64,000 nucleotides of DNA from Lepus europaeus (GCF_033115175.1 NC_084847.1:51717612-51781611); one strand, 5' to 3'; positions 48,401-51,090 are shown, counted from the first letter of the stretch. Notes: generated by a model from the letters alone, not told the origin. Numbers and translations: made by a program.

Positions 48401-50463
48401 TGAAAGGCACTTGGACCATCCTCTGCTGCTCTCTCATGTGCATCAGCAGGGAGCTGGATTGGAAGTGGAGCAGCCGGGACTTGAACCGGTGCCCACATGC
48501 AATGCAGGTGTTGAAGGTAGTGCTCTAACCTAGGCAGCACCTTCACCTCCTTTCCAGCTCCCCAGCCCTGCTGTCACCTTGAGAGCAGCACCTCTGTCTC
48601 TGTAAACCCCAAGCGACTCTGGCACCCACCTCTTCCTGAAGCACCCCCCAGCCTTGCTCAGGGGTGCTTCCCAGCACCTTGAACTTCCTATCGGGGCAGT
48701 CCTGTGGCCGATGCTCCCAGACCCAATTCCCAACATACCCACTGTCTGCAGCCTGCCCGCCACGGTCTGCATGGGGGCCATGTCCAGCCTGCCTTCGGGG
48801 ATGGTCGGTTTCCCCAGCCAGGTCTCTGTCATTACCGAGCCCCTCTGGGAGTGCCCCCTAGAGGATTTCTGGGTGAATTTTCTGTTTGCCTACACAGGGC
48901 CAGCAGCGGGCCAGCGTGGATCGACCCTAAGCAATAGCTCTTTTCCCAGAATACCAGGCTTCTCCCTGAAGGCTCAGGCAAGACGCACGGCGCCGCTCAG
49001 GGCAGAGCAACACATCCAGAACACGTGCCGTCTTGCTCCCAAGCCAGACGGGCCCAGACACTGCCTTCGCCAGCTGAAACTTTTTGACAGGGGTGGGTTT
49101 GAACACAGACTTTTGGGTCTGGAAGCTGAGATCAGATTTTAGTCTTGGAATGATTTCTTTCTTTTAAATTTTTATTTTTTGATTTACGAGCCAGAGAGAG
49201 TGCCCGTTCACTGGTACACTCACCAAAATGCCCATGACAGTCAGGGCCGGGCCAGGCCAAAGCAGGGAGCTGGGAATTCAACCCAGGTCTCCCACATGGG
49301 TGGCAGGGACCAAGCACTTGAGCCACGACCTGCTGCCTCCCAGGGTGTGCATTAGCAGGAAGCTGGAGTTGGAAGTGGAGCTGGGACTTGAACCCAGGCC
49401 CTCCAATATAGGATGCGGGGTCCCAAGCAGGTTTTCACTGCTGTGCTAAATGTCGACCCCTCGAGTAATTTTTGAAACTACTGATGGGTTCACCCAAAGG
49501 CCTTGCAGACTGGAAGGAAGCAGAGGAGAGAGGAGCTGCTCCCCACCCTGGCATGTGCTACCTGCTCACAGCTGGCTGTGGTTAACCGGACCCAGGAGCG
49601 GCCTCCACAGGAGCCAGGTCGGGGCACAGTCCCTCGGACATCCCGTGCCAGAGGCCAGGGGACTTTTCCATGGTACTTTGATTTTATACACATTGTTATG
49701 CCCCCGATCATGAGTTAGGGACCGTAAAGGGCATTCAGGGAGAAGAATAAGAAAACAAAGAAACATAAAGACTCAGTCCCTGGCCTTGCAGGAGTGGATT
49801 CCATGGTGCGGACCCCAAGCTGTGTATCAATCAGGTGTCTGCAGGAAATCCCTGTCTGGGCAGCACTTCTGGCCTCTCCACGAAGCCCAGAGCCACGATG
49901 CTGGCTGCCCACGGCCTCGGGGAGCACGGCGAACTCGGAGAAGGGCCCTCTGGTCACCGAGTCCCCCGGCTTCTCCTCTGGGACACACACTGCACCTGCT
50001 CACGGGGCCGACTGCCTCTCAGCACTGAGCCCCTGTCCTAACGTCTGTGGAGACTTTGGTTCCTATGCTTAGAAAAAGGGTGGGGGGAGGCAGTGTAGCC
50101 CCGGGGGGGCCTTGGACAGCACAGGTGGGAATCCCCCCCCAAGATGGCCTTCTCAGAGGAAACCAACTGAGCTGACTTGCAGGTTCGGCAGATTCGGTCC
50201 TAGGGGACAGGGGCAGCATCTTGGCAAGCTGATGGCCTCACTGGCGCCTTCCAGCCTGCCAGGCCGTGGGTCCAGGAAGCCACCTGCAGGACCTGGCCCA
50301 GGTGGGGCTGAGTGGAGGAACCTGGCTGTGACCTCTGTCCCCACCATCTGACCTTCCCTCCCCCTTCCCCCCCCCACCAAGCAGCATCCGAAAGGATATT
50401 TCTGGCGTGTTTCTCCTTCACTGCCACTTCCTGTGTGTTAATGGCCTTATTGATGCTGACGGT
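5865..50463 (-). CDS. HIP1: Huntingtin-interacting protein 1, exons 2-31 (5' incomplete)
   Basis: HIP1 is a cytoplasmic endocytic adaptor of clathrin-coated pits. It binds phosphoinositides through an N-terminal ANTH domain, clathrin heavy chain and AP2 through short motifs, clathrin light chain through a coiled coil, and F-actin through a C-terminal THATCH/I-LWEQ domain. Thirty exons with in-phase splice junctions give 2994 nt (997 codons plus TAG), equal to the human protein without its first 40 residues (human length from memory). Exon 1 is outside the window. No frameshift or premature stop was seen in any exon. Twenty-eight of the 29 introns I could join end in AG and 27 are GT-AG; one is AT-AC (U12 type) and one is GC-AG. 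The close relative HIP1R is excluded because the sequence follows HIP1 residue by residue, including DLMDMD, FDDIFGSSF and the latch end. Confidence 0.97.
6443..6551 (-). CDS. HIP1: HIP1 exon 30 (C-terminal latch helix)
   Basis: 109 bp, VRVLELENDLQKERQKLGEL, RKKHYELAGVAEGWEE (about residues 985-1021), the C-terminal latch/dimerisation helix. Acceptor cacag, donor GAAG|gtgagc. Phase 1 end. Confidence 0.97.
6926..7210 (-). mobile_element. CSINE with (GA)n
   Basis: Reverse copy; the pyrimidine stretch has expanded to (GA)n at 6951-6994. In the intron between exons 31 and 30. Confidence 0.95.
7240..7445 (+). mobile_element. L2-like remnant
   Basis: Resembles the L2 3' region (TGCTGAGCGTTCAGCATGTC, GTTCCAGGTGCTGGAGACAC, then ACTAAGGGGGCCAGCAAAGG). 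Highly decayed; assigned from memory. Confidence 0.5.
8123..8407 (+). mobile_element. CSINE, diverged
   Basis: TGTCTGGCGCCGTGGTTATG head, GATGGCTCAGGTCCTTTGG core, tail TTTGAAACATAAATA. Confidence 0.88.
8642..8703 (-). CDS. HIP1: HIP1 exon 29 (THATCH end)
   Basis: 62 bp, D then SMDFSSMTLTQIKRQEMDSQ (about residues 964-984), leading into the C-terminal dimerising helix. Acceptor ttgcag, donor CAG|gtgaga. Confidence 0.97.
8871..8994 (-). CDS. HIP1: HIP1 exon 28 (THATCH)
   Basis: 124 bp, VKADKDSPNLAQLQQASRGV, SQATAGVVASTISGKSQIEE, T (about residues 923-964). Acceptor tggcag, donor ACAG|gtgcgc. Confidence 0.97.
9676..9781 (-). CDS. HIP1: HIP1 exon 27 (THATCH)
   Basis: 106 bp, DAADLVVQGRGKFEELMVCS, REIAASTAQLVAASK (about residues 887-922). 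FEELMVCSREIAASTAQLVAA is a core actin-binding helix of the domain. Acceptor tggcag, donor AAG|gtagga, phase 0 end. Confidence 0.97.
10017..10117 (-). CDS. HIP1: HIP1 exon 26 (THATCH)
   Basis: 101 bp, GTASPKEFYAKNSRWTEGLI, SASKAVGWGATVM then GT of a valine (about residues 854-887). The FYAKNSRWTEGL segment is the I/LWEQ signature block. Acceptor tctcag, donor GGT|gtaagt. Confidence 0.97.
10270..10608 (+). mobile_element. CSINE, poly(A) subtype, with TSD
   Basis: Full-length copy flanked by the duplicate GAAAACCAAGACCCAG on both sides, so a fairly recent insertion, about 150 bp upstream of the exon 26 acceptor. Confidence 0.97.
10890..11203 (+). mobile_element. CSINE, AATAAA subtype
   Basis: Core CACTTCCGATCCAGTTCC and tail GTAAATAAATAAATCTT; the head is diverged. 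Confidence 0.93.
11801..12151 (+). mobile_element. CSINE with TSD
   Basis: Full-length, tail extended by a degenerate AAAAC run; flanked by GAGGGTTCCC duplicates at about 11790 and 12153. Confidence 0.96.
12315..12408 (-). CDS. HIP1: HIP1 exon 25 (THATCH)
   Basis: 94 bp, ILGSCTGLMQAIQVLIVASK, DLQREIVESGR (about residues 822-853), one of the most conserved I/LWEQ helices. Acceptor tcccag, donor CGG|gtaggc; phase 0 end. Confidence 0.97.
12619..12677 (-). CDS. HIP1: HIP1 exon 24 (THATCH)
   Basis: 59 bp, EMLSKSRAGDTGVKLEVNE plus AG of an arginine codon (about residues 803-822). Both splice sites are weak: the acceptor has A6 between its T-run and CAG, and the donor is AG|gttggt. Not a multiple of three, so skipping would shift the frame. 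Confidence 0.96.
13422..13532 (-). CDS. HIP1: HIP1 exon 23 (THATCH/I-LWEQ start)
   Basis: 111 bp, 37 codons: ELLPRGLDIKQEELGDLVDK, EMAATSAAIEAATARIE (about residues 766-802). This is the start of the talin/HIP1/Sla2p actin-tethering domain, including the upstream latch helix that masks actin binding. Acceptor ttcacag, donor GAG|gtagga; phase 0 both ends. Confidence 0.97.
13671..13708. repeat. (CCT)n trinucleotide repeat
   Basis: About 12 uninterrupted CCT/TCC units, purine-rich (GGA)n on the gene strand, about 140 nt upstream of the exon 23 acceptor. Confidence 0.95.
13855..13965 (+). mobile_element. MIR-like remnant
   Basis: AGCAGGGATCCAAACTTGGG resembles the MIR segment around AGCTGGGATTCGAACCCAGG. 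Weak, assigned from memory. Confidence 0.4.
13969..14286 (-). mobile_element. CSINE, reverse
   Basis: Starts with TTTTATTTATTTGGAAGACAG and ends CTTAACTTCTGTGCCATG. Confidence 0.95.
14326..14870. mobile_element. Inverted-repeat DNA-element relics split by a CSINE
   Basis: Two short elements: 14326-14396 (AATTAAAAGATAAGCTTATT, TGAAATCCATGCA) and 14412-14480 plus 14803-14870 (CTTCAAAAAGTTCACGG ... CCACCAACTTTCCAAAG). A CSINE at 14481-14802 interrupts the second. Family not identified; mariner-like is only a guess. Confidence 0.6.
14481..14802 (+). mobile_element. CSINE inside a DNA-element relic
   Basis: Full-length AATAAA subtype; the duplicate ATTTGCA is present on both sides (about 14473 and 14804). 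Confidence 0.93.
15100..15720 (+). mobile_element. Ancient L1 3' remnant, interrupted
   Basis: AACCTAGTAATCCCATTCCT before, and CAACCCAGCGTCCACCAGC, GATTACAGAGCAATGAAGAC and CTTCATGGATGAATCTTG after, follow the order of the mammalian L1M 3' end. Interrupted at 15221-15434. Confidence 0.6.
15221..15434. mobile_element. hAT-like non-autonomous element, copy 1
   Basis: Terminal parts GGGTGGGAGTGGGGAACC and CTCCCCACACCTGCAG form an imperfect inverted repeat. The interior GAGCCTGCTGTA and GAGTCCCGCCTGCGGTTGCC is shared with 27955-28175. Family assignment is inference. Confidence 0.55.
16165..16492 (+). mobile_element. CSINE, AATAAA subtype
   Basis: Head GGGGCCTGTGTGGCGGGGC, tail CTAATAAATAAAATACAG. 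Followed head-to-tail by a reverse copy. Confidence 0.94.
16493..16680 (-). mobile_element. CSINE, reverse, truncated
   Basis: AAGATTTATTTTATTTATTT start with GA-rich stretch; breaks off after CTGGGTCTCCCATGC. Confidence 0.92.
16688..16882 (+). mobile_element. CSINE, 5'-truncated
   Basis: From GGAAGATGGCCCAAGTACTT to AAAAAAATAAATCTT; third of a clustered trio. Confidence 0.9.
17293..17429 (-). CDS. HIP1: HIP1 exon 22
   Basis: 137 bp (about residues 720-765): LTEACKQYGRETLVFLAALD, GEGTLESADSTAMRSCLSKI, KAIGE. Acceptor ctccag, donor GAG|gtacgt, phase 0 end. Confidence 0.96.
17516..17623 (-). CDS. HIP1: HIP1 exon 21
   Basis: 108 bp (about residues 684-720): ISEFLHSITLLAHLTSDTII, HGSTTSLRAPPEPAD. 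Acceptor ccgcag, donor GACT|gtgagt. Helical linker region ahead of the THATCH core. Confidence 0.97.
17809..17895 (-). CDS. HIP1: HIP1 exon 20
   Basis: 87 bp, D then HLLSKVKSVSSCTEQLEKSR, SQYLACPE (about residues 655-684), the linker between coiled coil and actin-binding domain. Acceptor tcgcag, donor GAAG|gtgagg. Confidence 0.97.
18900..19035 (-). CDS. HIP1: HIP1 exon 19 (coiled-coil end)
   Basis: 136 bp (about residues 610-655): EAVCQFAKEQRKMLLEGSRK, AAEQVIREALSQLEEPTLIS, CAGSA. Reads in frame directly after exon 18. Acceptor tgtgtag, donor GCAG|gtacgt. Phase 1 end. Confidence 0.96.
19036..19747 (-). other. HIP1: GC-AG intron of HIP1 (intron 18)
   Basis: The 712-bp intron starts GCAAGT (19747 downward, after CAG) and ends TAG at 19036-19038. 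GC-AG introns are spliced by the major spliceosome and typically compensate with strong flanking consensus, as here. The intron carries a reverse CSINE at 19166-19478 flanked by the duplicate AGGTCCAGGCTTT. Confidence 0.9.
19166..19478 (-). mobile_element. CSINE with TSD in the GC-AG intron
   Basis: Poly(A)-subtype copy in reverse (T-run, GACAGGCAGAGTGG ... GCGCCGCAAGGCGGAGGATT). Duplicate AGGTCCAGGCTTT at about 19155 and 19479-19491. Confidence 0.97.
19748..19891 (-). CDS. HIP1: HIP1 exon 18 (coiled coil, GC donor)
   Basis: 144 bp, 48 codons: SEATRVAQIAELETERDSLV, SAATRREEEFSSLWKQLEDT, QLKLAGAQ (about residues 562-609). Acceptor ttgcag. The donor is CAG|gcaagt, a GC 5' splice site with otherwise perfect consensus. 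No GT nearby keeps the frame into exon 19. This is the least human-like coiled-coil exon in the window, judged from memory. Confidence 0.94.
20044..20145 (-). CDS. HIP1: HIP1 exon 17 (coiled coil)
   Basis: 102 bp, 34 codons: TEEQQELLESLKQELATSKQ, ELQVLQSSLEASAQ (about residues 528-561). Acceptor ctgcag, donor CAG|gtgagc, phase 0 both ends. Confidence 0.97.
20525..20857 (-). mobile_element. CSINE, reverse
   Basis: AATATTTATTTTATTTATTT start; ends CTGTGCCACAGAGCTGGCCCC. Confidence 0.95.
20889..21195 (+). mobile_element. CSINE
   Basis: GGGCCAGTGTGGTGGCACAG head; the tail is lost after the CT-rich stretch. Opposite orientation to its neighbour. Confidence 0.93.
21207..21494 (+). mobile_element. 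CSINE-related older copy
   Basis: Variant head (GCAGGTGTTTGGTCTAGTGG) with the GGGTCCCTGCCGCCCATGTG core and AAATAAATTTAG plus A-run tail. Confidence 0.85.
21516..21861 (+). mobile_element. CSINE with TSD
   Basis: Full-length; flanks GAGAGCACTGA and GAGAACACTGA are near-identical duplicates. Confidence 0.95.
21947..22262 (-). mobile_element. CSINE, reverse
   Basis: TTTTATTTGAAAGGTGTGAG start with (GA)n; ends CGCACTGCGCTGCCTGCC. Confidence 0.94.
22619..22735 (-). CDS. HIP1: HIP1 exon 16 (coiled coil, light-chain-binding region)
   Basis: 117 bp, 39 codons: NAEVTKQVSVARQAQVDLER, EKKELEDSFERVSDQTQRK (about residues 489-527). The acidic/leucine-rich part of this coiled coil is the known area of clathrin light-chain contact in the HIP1 family; the exact residues are not assigned here. 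Acceptor ttccag, donor AAG|gtgagt. Phase 0 both ends. Confidence 0.97.
23094..23182 (-). CDS. HIP1: HIP1 exon 15 (coiled coil)
   Basis: 89 bp, KAQANEQRYSKLKEKYSELV then QNHADLLRK (about residues 459-488). Acceptor atgcag, donor AAG|gtagga; phase 0 end. Confidence 0.97.
23324..23632 (+). mobile_element. CSINE
   Basis: GGGGCCGGCGTTGTGGCACA head and AATAAAATAAAATAAAAC tail, in the exon 14-15 intron just above the minisatellite start. Confidence 0.96.
23781..24516. repeat. 57-bp minisatellite, about 13 copies
   Basis: Twelve units begin GACTCCCTGG (the first at 23834) and a partial unit precedes them. The typical period is 57 bp; one unit is 53 bp and one 56 bp, with point variants (CCCATG, CTGTAGGTCTG). 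The last unit breaks off at 24516. It lies in the intron between HIP1 exons 15 and 14. Because 57 is a multiple of three, it stays open on both strands. Confidence 0.97.
24676..24859 (-). CDS. HIP1: HIP1 exon 14 (coiled coil)
   Basis: 184 bp, the longest exon here, residues about 398-459, heptad-rich: GQRAVLQLKGRLSELEAELA, EQRHLRQQAADD, FLRAELDELKKQRED and EKAQRSLTEIE. Acceptor ccgcag, donor GAGA|gtgagg. Very GC-rich at third positions. A 57-bp minisatellite starts about 150 bp downstream in the next intron. Confidence 0.97.
25284..25552 (+). mobile_element. CSINE
   Basis: GGGGCTGGCGCTGCAGCATT head; the tail has turned into a GGAA repeat. Confidence 0.93.
25553..25594. repeat. (GGAA)n/(GGGA)n repeat
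   Basis: Tetranucleotide purine tract following the tail of a CSINE, probably grown from its A-rich end. Confidence 0.9.
25712..25784 (-). CDS. HIP1: HIP1 exon 13 (coiled-coil start)
   Basis: 73 bp, DHLIERLYREISGLKAQLES then TKAE (about residues 373-397), the beginning of the long coiled coil that mediates dimerisation. Acceptor ccgcag, donor GAG|gtacgc. The tail STKAE differs from the NMKTE I recall for human. Confidence 0.96.
26321..26616 (+). mobile_element. CSINE-related copy
   Basis: GGTCGGCACTGGGCACAGCA head and CTTAAATAAACATTAAAAAA tail, only about 25 bp from the exon 12 donor. Confidence 0.88.
26641..26738 (-). CDS. HIP1: HIP1 exon 12 (AP2-binding motifs)
   Basis: 98 bp (about residues 341-373). 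NLFDNKFDDIFGSSFSSDPF carries FxDxF/DPF-type motifs that bind the AP2 alpha appendage, followed by NFNSQNGVNKDE. Acceptor ctgcag, donor GAA|gtgagt. The lysine codon is split with exon 13. Confidence 0.97.
26966..27106 (-). CDS. HIP1: HIP1 exon 11 (clathrin-box segment)
   Basis: 141 bp, 47 codons (about residues 294-340). Contains the conserved ALSEHISPVVVIPAEASSP linker and the clathrin heavy-chain box LMDMD inside KDDLMDMDASQQ. Acceptor cgccag, donor CAG|gtgggg. Phase 0 at both ends, so it is a removable cassette in principle. Confidence 0.97.
27208..27283 (-). CDS. HIP1: HIP1 exon 10
   Basis: 76 bp, LKDLFYRSSNLQYFKRLFQ then IPQLPE (about residues 268-293), the end of the ANTH region. Acceptor ccctag, donor GAG|gtaagc, phase 0 end. 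Confidence 0.97.
27604..27944 (-). mobile_element. CSINE, reverse
   Basis: T-run, AAGATTTATTTATTTATTTG start; ends GCGCCACAACGCTGGCCCC. Confidence 0.95.
27955..28175. mobile_element. hAT-like non-autonomous element, copy 2
   Basis: Shares GAGCCTGCTGTA, TTTTGAGTCCTGTCTGTGG and CTTGGCAGGGCCAGACCAAA with copy 1 at 15221-15434; ends ACGTTCCCCACCCCGCCGG. Confidence 0.55.
28566..28848 (+). mobile_element. CSINE
   Basis: GAGACTGGCACTGTGGCGTA head and CAAATAAATAAATCTTTT tail. Confidence 0.94.
28850..29327. mobile_element. Inverted-repeat DNA-element relics split by a CSINE
   Basis: 28852-28936 (GGAAAATGGATTAAAACATA, TGAAATCCATGCATAGC) continues at 29229-29262 (TTTTTCATGAACTTTTCC). A second partial copy lies at 29268-29327. 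Same family as 14326-14870. Confidence 0.6.
28939..29228 (-). mobile_element. CSINE with (GA)n
   Basis: Reverse copy with (GA)n at 28981-29010, inserted in the DNA-element relic. Confidence 0.93.
29328..29612 (-). mobile_element. CSINE, reverse, diverged
   Basis: GAGATTTATTTATCTGAAAG start followed by G13. Confidence 0.9.
30355..30610 (+). mobile_element. CSINE, 5'-truncated
   Basis: Begins at CACCGGTTCAAGTCCCAGC; tail GGATAAATAAATAAATCTT. Confidence 0.92.
30621..30945 (+). mobile_element. CSINE
   Basis: GGGGGGCCAGCTATATGGTA head; tail AAATAAATAAATCGATCTTT. In tandem with the previous copy. Confidence 0.94.
31200..31378 (+). mobile_element. CSINE, internally deleted
   Basis: Contains GGGTCCCAGCCCCGTCACGG, GACCCGGATTGAGCTCC and TCTCTCTGCCTCTCAATTAG. 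Confidence 0.8.
31391..32073 (-). mobile_element. CSINE, reverse, split by a younger CSINE
   Basis: Tail end at 31391-31414, body at 31755-32073 (ends CCACAGCGTCAGCCCC). ATATTTTATTTATTTGAG is duplicated on both sides of the 31415-31750 insertion. Confidence 0.93.
31415..31750 (+). mobile_element. CSINE, poly(A) subtype, nested
   Basis: GGCCGGCACCGCGGCTCACT head and CTGTCAAAAAAA end, inside an older reverse CSINE. Confidence 0.97.
32638..32695 (-). CDS. HIP1: HIP1 exon 9
   Basis: 58 bp, LPADTLQGHRDRFMEQFT followed by AA of a lysine codon completed in exon 10 (about residues 249-268). Acceptor cttccag, donor CAA|gtgagt. The frame joins both neighbours. Confidence 0.96.
33417..33719 (+). mobile_element. 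CSINE, diverged
   Basis: GGGCGGGTGCTGCGGTGCAG head; tail TTAAATGAATGAATGAATG. Confidence 0.92.
34324..34652 (-). mobile_element. CSINE, reverse
   Basis: TTTAATTATTTGAAAGGCAG start; ends GCACCACAGCGCCTGCCCC. Confidence 0.94.
35173..35313 (-). CDS. HIP1: HIP1 exon 8 (ANTH)
   Basis: 141 bp, residues about 202-249, containing FNSLDMSRSVSV, RLAPLIQVILDCSHLYDYTV and KLLFKLHS, the C-terminal helical part of the ANTH region. Acceptor tcctag, donor CCT|gtgagt; the split codon T|GT gives C. Confidence 0.97.
35400..35525 (+). mobile_element. MIR-like remnant
   Basis: CTCGTTTAATTCCCGCAACC and GCAGGTGGTCACAGAGCCC follow the MIR order. Decayed; from memory. Confidence 0.45.
36448..36770 (-). mobile_element. 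CSINE with TSD
   Basis: Reverse poly(A) subtype; duplicate CAAACTGGT at about 36437 and 36771. Confidence 0.97.
37124..37435 (-). mobile_element. CSINE, reverse
   Basis: GAAGATTTATTTCCTTTGAC start; ends GGCCACAGTGCCGGCCC. Confidence 0.95.
37552..37873 (+). mobile_element. CSINE
   Basis: GAGCCAGCACTGTGGTGCAG head; tail built of AACT units before AAATCTTAAA. Confidence 0.94.
37876..38127 (+). mobile_element. CSINE-related, diverged
   Basis: Retains GCTCCTGACTCCTGC, CTACCCACGTGGGAAACC and CTCAAATAAATAGATAAG; the head is unrecognisable. Confidence 0.75.
38128..39366. other. Unique intron sequence between exons 7 and 8
   Basis: No repeat or exon recognised. GC-rich around 38850-39250 with short open frames lacking known domains. 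Confidence 0.6.
39367..39428 (-). CDS. HIP1: HIP1 exon 7 (ANTH)
   Basis: 62 bp, FQLTVEMFDYLECELNLFQT (about residues 181-202). Acceptor gtccag and donor CTG|gtgagt are consensus. Phase 1 end joins exon 8 as G|TG (V). Confidence 0.97.
39503..39605. repeat. Degenerate CA/TG-rich tract
   Basis: Alternating purine-pyrimidine stretch with imperfect CA, TG and CG steps, starting about 75 nt upstream of exon 7. Confidence 0.75.
39934..40010 (-). CDS. HIP1: HIP1 exon 6 (ANTH)
   Basis: 77 bp, encoding NPRFPGNLQMSDRQLDEAGE then SDVNN (about residues 156-181). The last two bases TT combine with T of exon 7 to give F. Acceptor ctctccag, donor TT|gtgagt. Confidence 0.97.
40042..40367 (-). mobile_element. 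CSINE with TSD
   Basis: Reverse poly(A) subtype, 31 bp above the exon 6 acceptor; duplicate AGCAGTCT on both sides. Confidence 0.96.
41263..41343 (-). CDS. HIP1: HIP1 exon 5 (ANTH)
   Basis: 81 bp, 27 codons, GHLSEGYGQLCSIYLKLLRT and following residues to HTK (about 129-155). Acceptor ccccccag, donor AAA|gtgagt. Phase 0 at both ends. Confidence 0.97.
41431..41768 (-). mobile_element. CSINE, reverse
   Basis: GATTTTCTTTTATTTATTTG start; ends CTACACCGCAATGTCAGACCC. Confidence 0.93.
41936..42290 (+). mobile_element. CSINE with TSD
   Basis: Poly(A) subtype; duplicate AAGAGGTCGTGGA at about 41920-41932 and 42290-42302. One of the cleanest recent insertions here. Confidence 0.98.
42330..42402. mobile_element. 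Inverted-repeat DNA-element fragment
   Basis: GCACCAAAATAAGCTTATCT then TTCCATGAATTTCTTGATG, matching half of the family at 14326 and 54895. Confidence 0.55.
42432..42538 (-). mobile_element. CSINE, reverse, truncated
   Basis: Only the tail, GA-rich and TTCCATCCGCTGGTTCACTC parts remain. Confidence 0.92.
42553..42889 (+). mobile_element. CSINE
   Basis: GGGGCCGACGCTCTGGCATA head; AAATAAATAAACCTTT tail. Confidence 0.95.
42895..43145 (+). mobile_element. Ancient L1 remnant
   Basis: TGTTTGTCACAGCTGCTGCG, AGGGTTCACTCTTCTGTTGG, CATATAGAATAGTTGTATTG and CCTAAAAATCCTCT follow the order of an old L1M element; from memory. Confidence 0.5.
43154..43489 (-). mobile_element. CSINE, reverse
   Basis: AAATATTTATTTATTTGAAA start; ends CACCGCAATACCTAGCCC. 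Confidence 0.94.
43838..44405 (-). mobile_element. CSINE, reverse, split by an L1 3' end
   Basis: Tail half at 43838-43999, head half at 44219-44405 (CCACAGTGCCAGCCCC). The two halves are contiguous in the SINE consensus. Confidence 0.92.
44000..44218 (+). mobile_element. Truncated L1 3' end (L1Oc-like)
   Basis: GTTGTTGAATTCTTTG, a GGGAGGG-rich 3'UTR tract, then AAATACATGAAATTCATT and an A-rich tail; 5'-truncated insertion into a CSINE. Confidence 0.7.
44415..44719 (-). mobile_element. CSINE, reverse, diverged
   Basis: T-run, TTCATTTTATTTGAAAGGG; ends ACTACACCCAACACCCAC. Confidence 0.9.
44850..45079 (+). mobile_element. CSINE-related, partial
   Basis: GTCCTGGCTGTTCTGCTTCC, GTCCCTGCCACCCTCATGC and GGACTGAACCGGGGGAG; directly abuts the next copy. 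Confidence 0.85.
45080..45335 (+). mobile_element. CSINE, 5'-truncated
   Basis: Starts at ATCTAGCTCCCTGCTGATAG; tail CAAATAAATAAATTAAC and A-run. Confidence 0.93.
45692..46030 (+). mobile_element. CSINE
   Basis: GGGGGCTGGTGCTGTGGCAT head; tail AATAAATAAAATAAATCTTT. Confidence 0.96.
46651..46890 (+). mobile_element. CSINE, diverged
   Basis: GGCGGGCATTTGGAACAGTG head variant, ACCCACGTGGGAGACCTGG, tail TTAAATAAATAAAAATC. Confidence 0.88.
46973..47240 (+). mobile_element. CSINE
   Basis: GGTCTAGCGCTGTGGTGTGG head; a deletion removes the CTCCTGGCTCC part; CTTTTCTATAACTAAATGAG tail. Confidence 0.92.
47575..47631 (-). CDS. HIP1: HIP1 exon 4 (ANTH)
   Basis: 57 bp, 19 codons in phase 0: V-LKDSLRYRNELSDMSRMW, residues about 110-128. 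Acceptor ccgcag, donor TGG|gtgagt. Skipping it would keep the frame but remove one ANTH helix. Confidence 0.97.
47750..47892 (-). CDS. HIP1: HIP1 exon 3 (ANTH)
   Basis: 143 bp, residues about 62-109, containing CILGTHHEKGAQTFWSVV and the LCWKFCHVLHKLLRDGHPN stretch, the conserved ANTH helices that carry basic lipid-contacting residues. The 5' junction is the AC end of the U12 intron. The donor AAC|gtgagt is a strong GT site. Human has F where this sequence has L in CHVLHK (human from memory). Confidence 0.97.
48400..48545 (-). mobile_element. CSINE, reverse, head half
   Basis: From AAAGGCACTTGGACCATCC to GTGCTCTAACCTAGGCAGC; inside the U12 intron. Confidence 0.9.
49163..49462 (-). mobile_element. 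CSINE, reverse
   Basis: AAATTTTTATTTTTTGATTT start; ends GCTGTGCTAAATGTCGACCCC; inside the U12 intron. Confidence 0.9.
50400..50463 (-). CDS. HIP1: HIP1 exon 2 (ANTH start)
   Basis: 64 bp encoding TVSINKAINTQEVAVKEKHA plus R and one base of the next codon (about residues 41-62), the first helices of the ANTH phosphoinositide-binding fold. The acceptor is an ordinary pyrimidine-CAG. The donor is not GT: the exon ends in AGAA and is followed on the minus strand by ATATCCTTT, an exact U12-type AT donor. Phase 1 end. Confidence 0.96.
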
Positions 50464-51059
50464 CTGGAAAACAAGAGGGGGAGGGGCAGCAGGAAGGGAT
50501 GAATGAGCCTCTGAGTGGTGGAGACCCTCGAAGACACCCTGCCCCCTCCCCTCCTCCAATGAGCCTCAGGCTTGGCAACTGGCCCCTTGCCCCCCAACAC
50601 ACACACACATACACAGTCCTCCAACGGGAGGTGGCCTCTGCCGGTGCCCAGCTGGGGGCAGAGGTGGGCAGCGCTCCCGGGGCCAGCTGGCCCAGGCTGC
50701 CTGGCAGTGGCTGTGCCCAGCTGCCGCGCCCGCCTGCCACTCATGGGCTTGGCACAACAACATGGCAATTAAAGCCCGCACAAAGGGCTGCTTTTCATCC
50801 CCAGGGAGACATGATCCCTCCGGGAGCGGGAGGAAGCGGCGCCGGGATCAGGGAGCCACTGTGGCCGGAGAGCATCCCTCGGAACCCGCCTGAGGCCCTT
50901 CCGCCACCGCTGGCGCTGGCAGTGGCCGCCCTCATTTCCTACTGTGGGGTGTTTTTCCACTCCCAGGCAAGTGCCCCATGACTTCCTTAATTACACCCAA
51001 GGATGTGAAAAATATTCACTCCTTGCCAGTCCTTTTAAAAATCACAACTCTCTTCAGTA

Positions 51060-51090
51060 CGCGCGCGCGCACACACACACACACACACAG
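51060..51090. repeat. (CG)n(CA)n tract
   Basis: About five CG steps followed by about ten CA units, a perfect alternating purine-pyrimidine run with Z-DNA potential, in intron 1 about 600 bp from exon 2. Confidence 0.9.

Larger units (their letters stand above)
47893..50399 (-). other. HIP1: U12-type AT-AC intron of HIP1 (intron 2)
   Basis: The 2507-bp intron begins ATATCCTTT (50399 downward) and ends CAC (to 47893). A branch-site match TTCCATGAC lies at 47912-47904, one mismatch from TTCCTTRAC, with the branch A 12 nt before the intron end. Only these boundaries restore ...HARTCILGTHH... across the junction (A|CA gives T, then TGC ATC CTG). The intron therefore uses the minor (U11/U12) spliceosome. 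It contains two old reverse CSINEs, at 48400-48545 and 49163-49462, and otherwise unique sequence. Confidence 0.92.
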
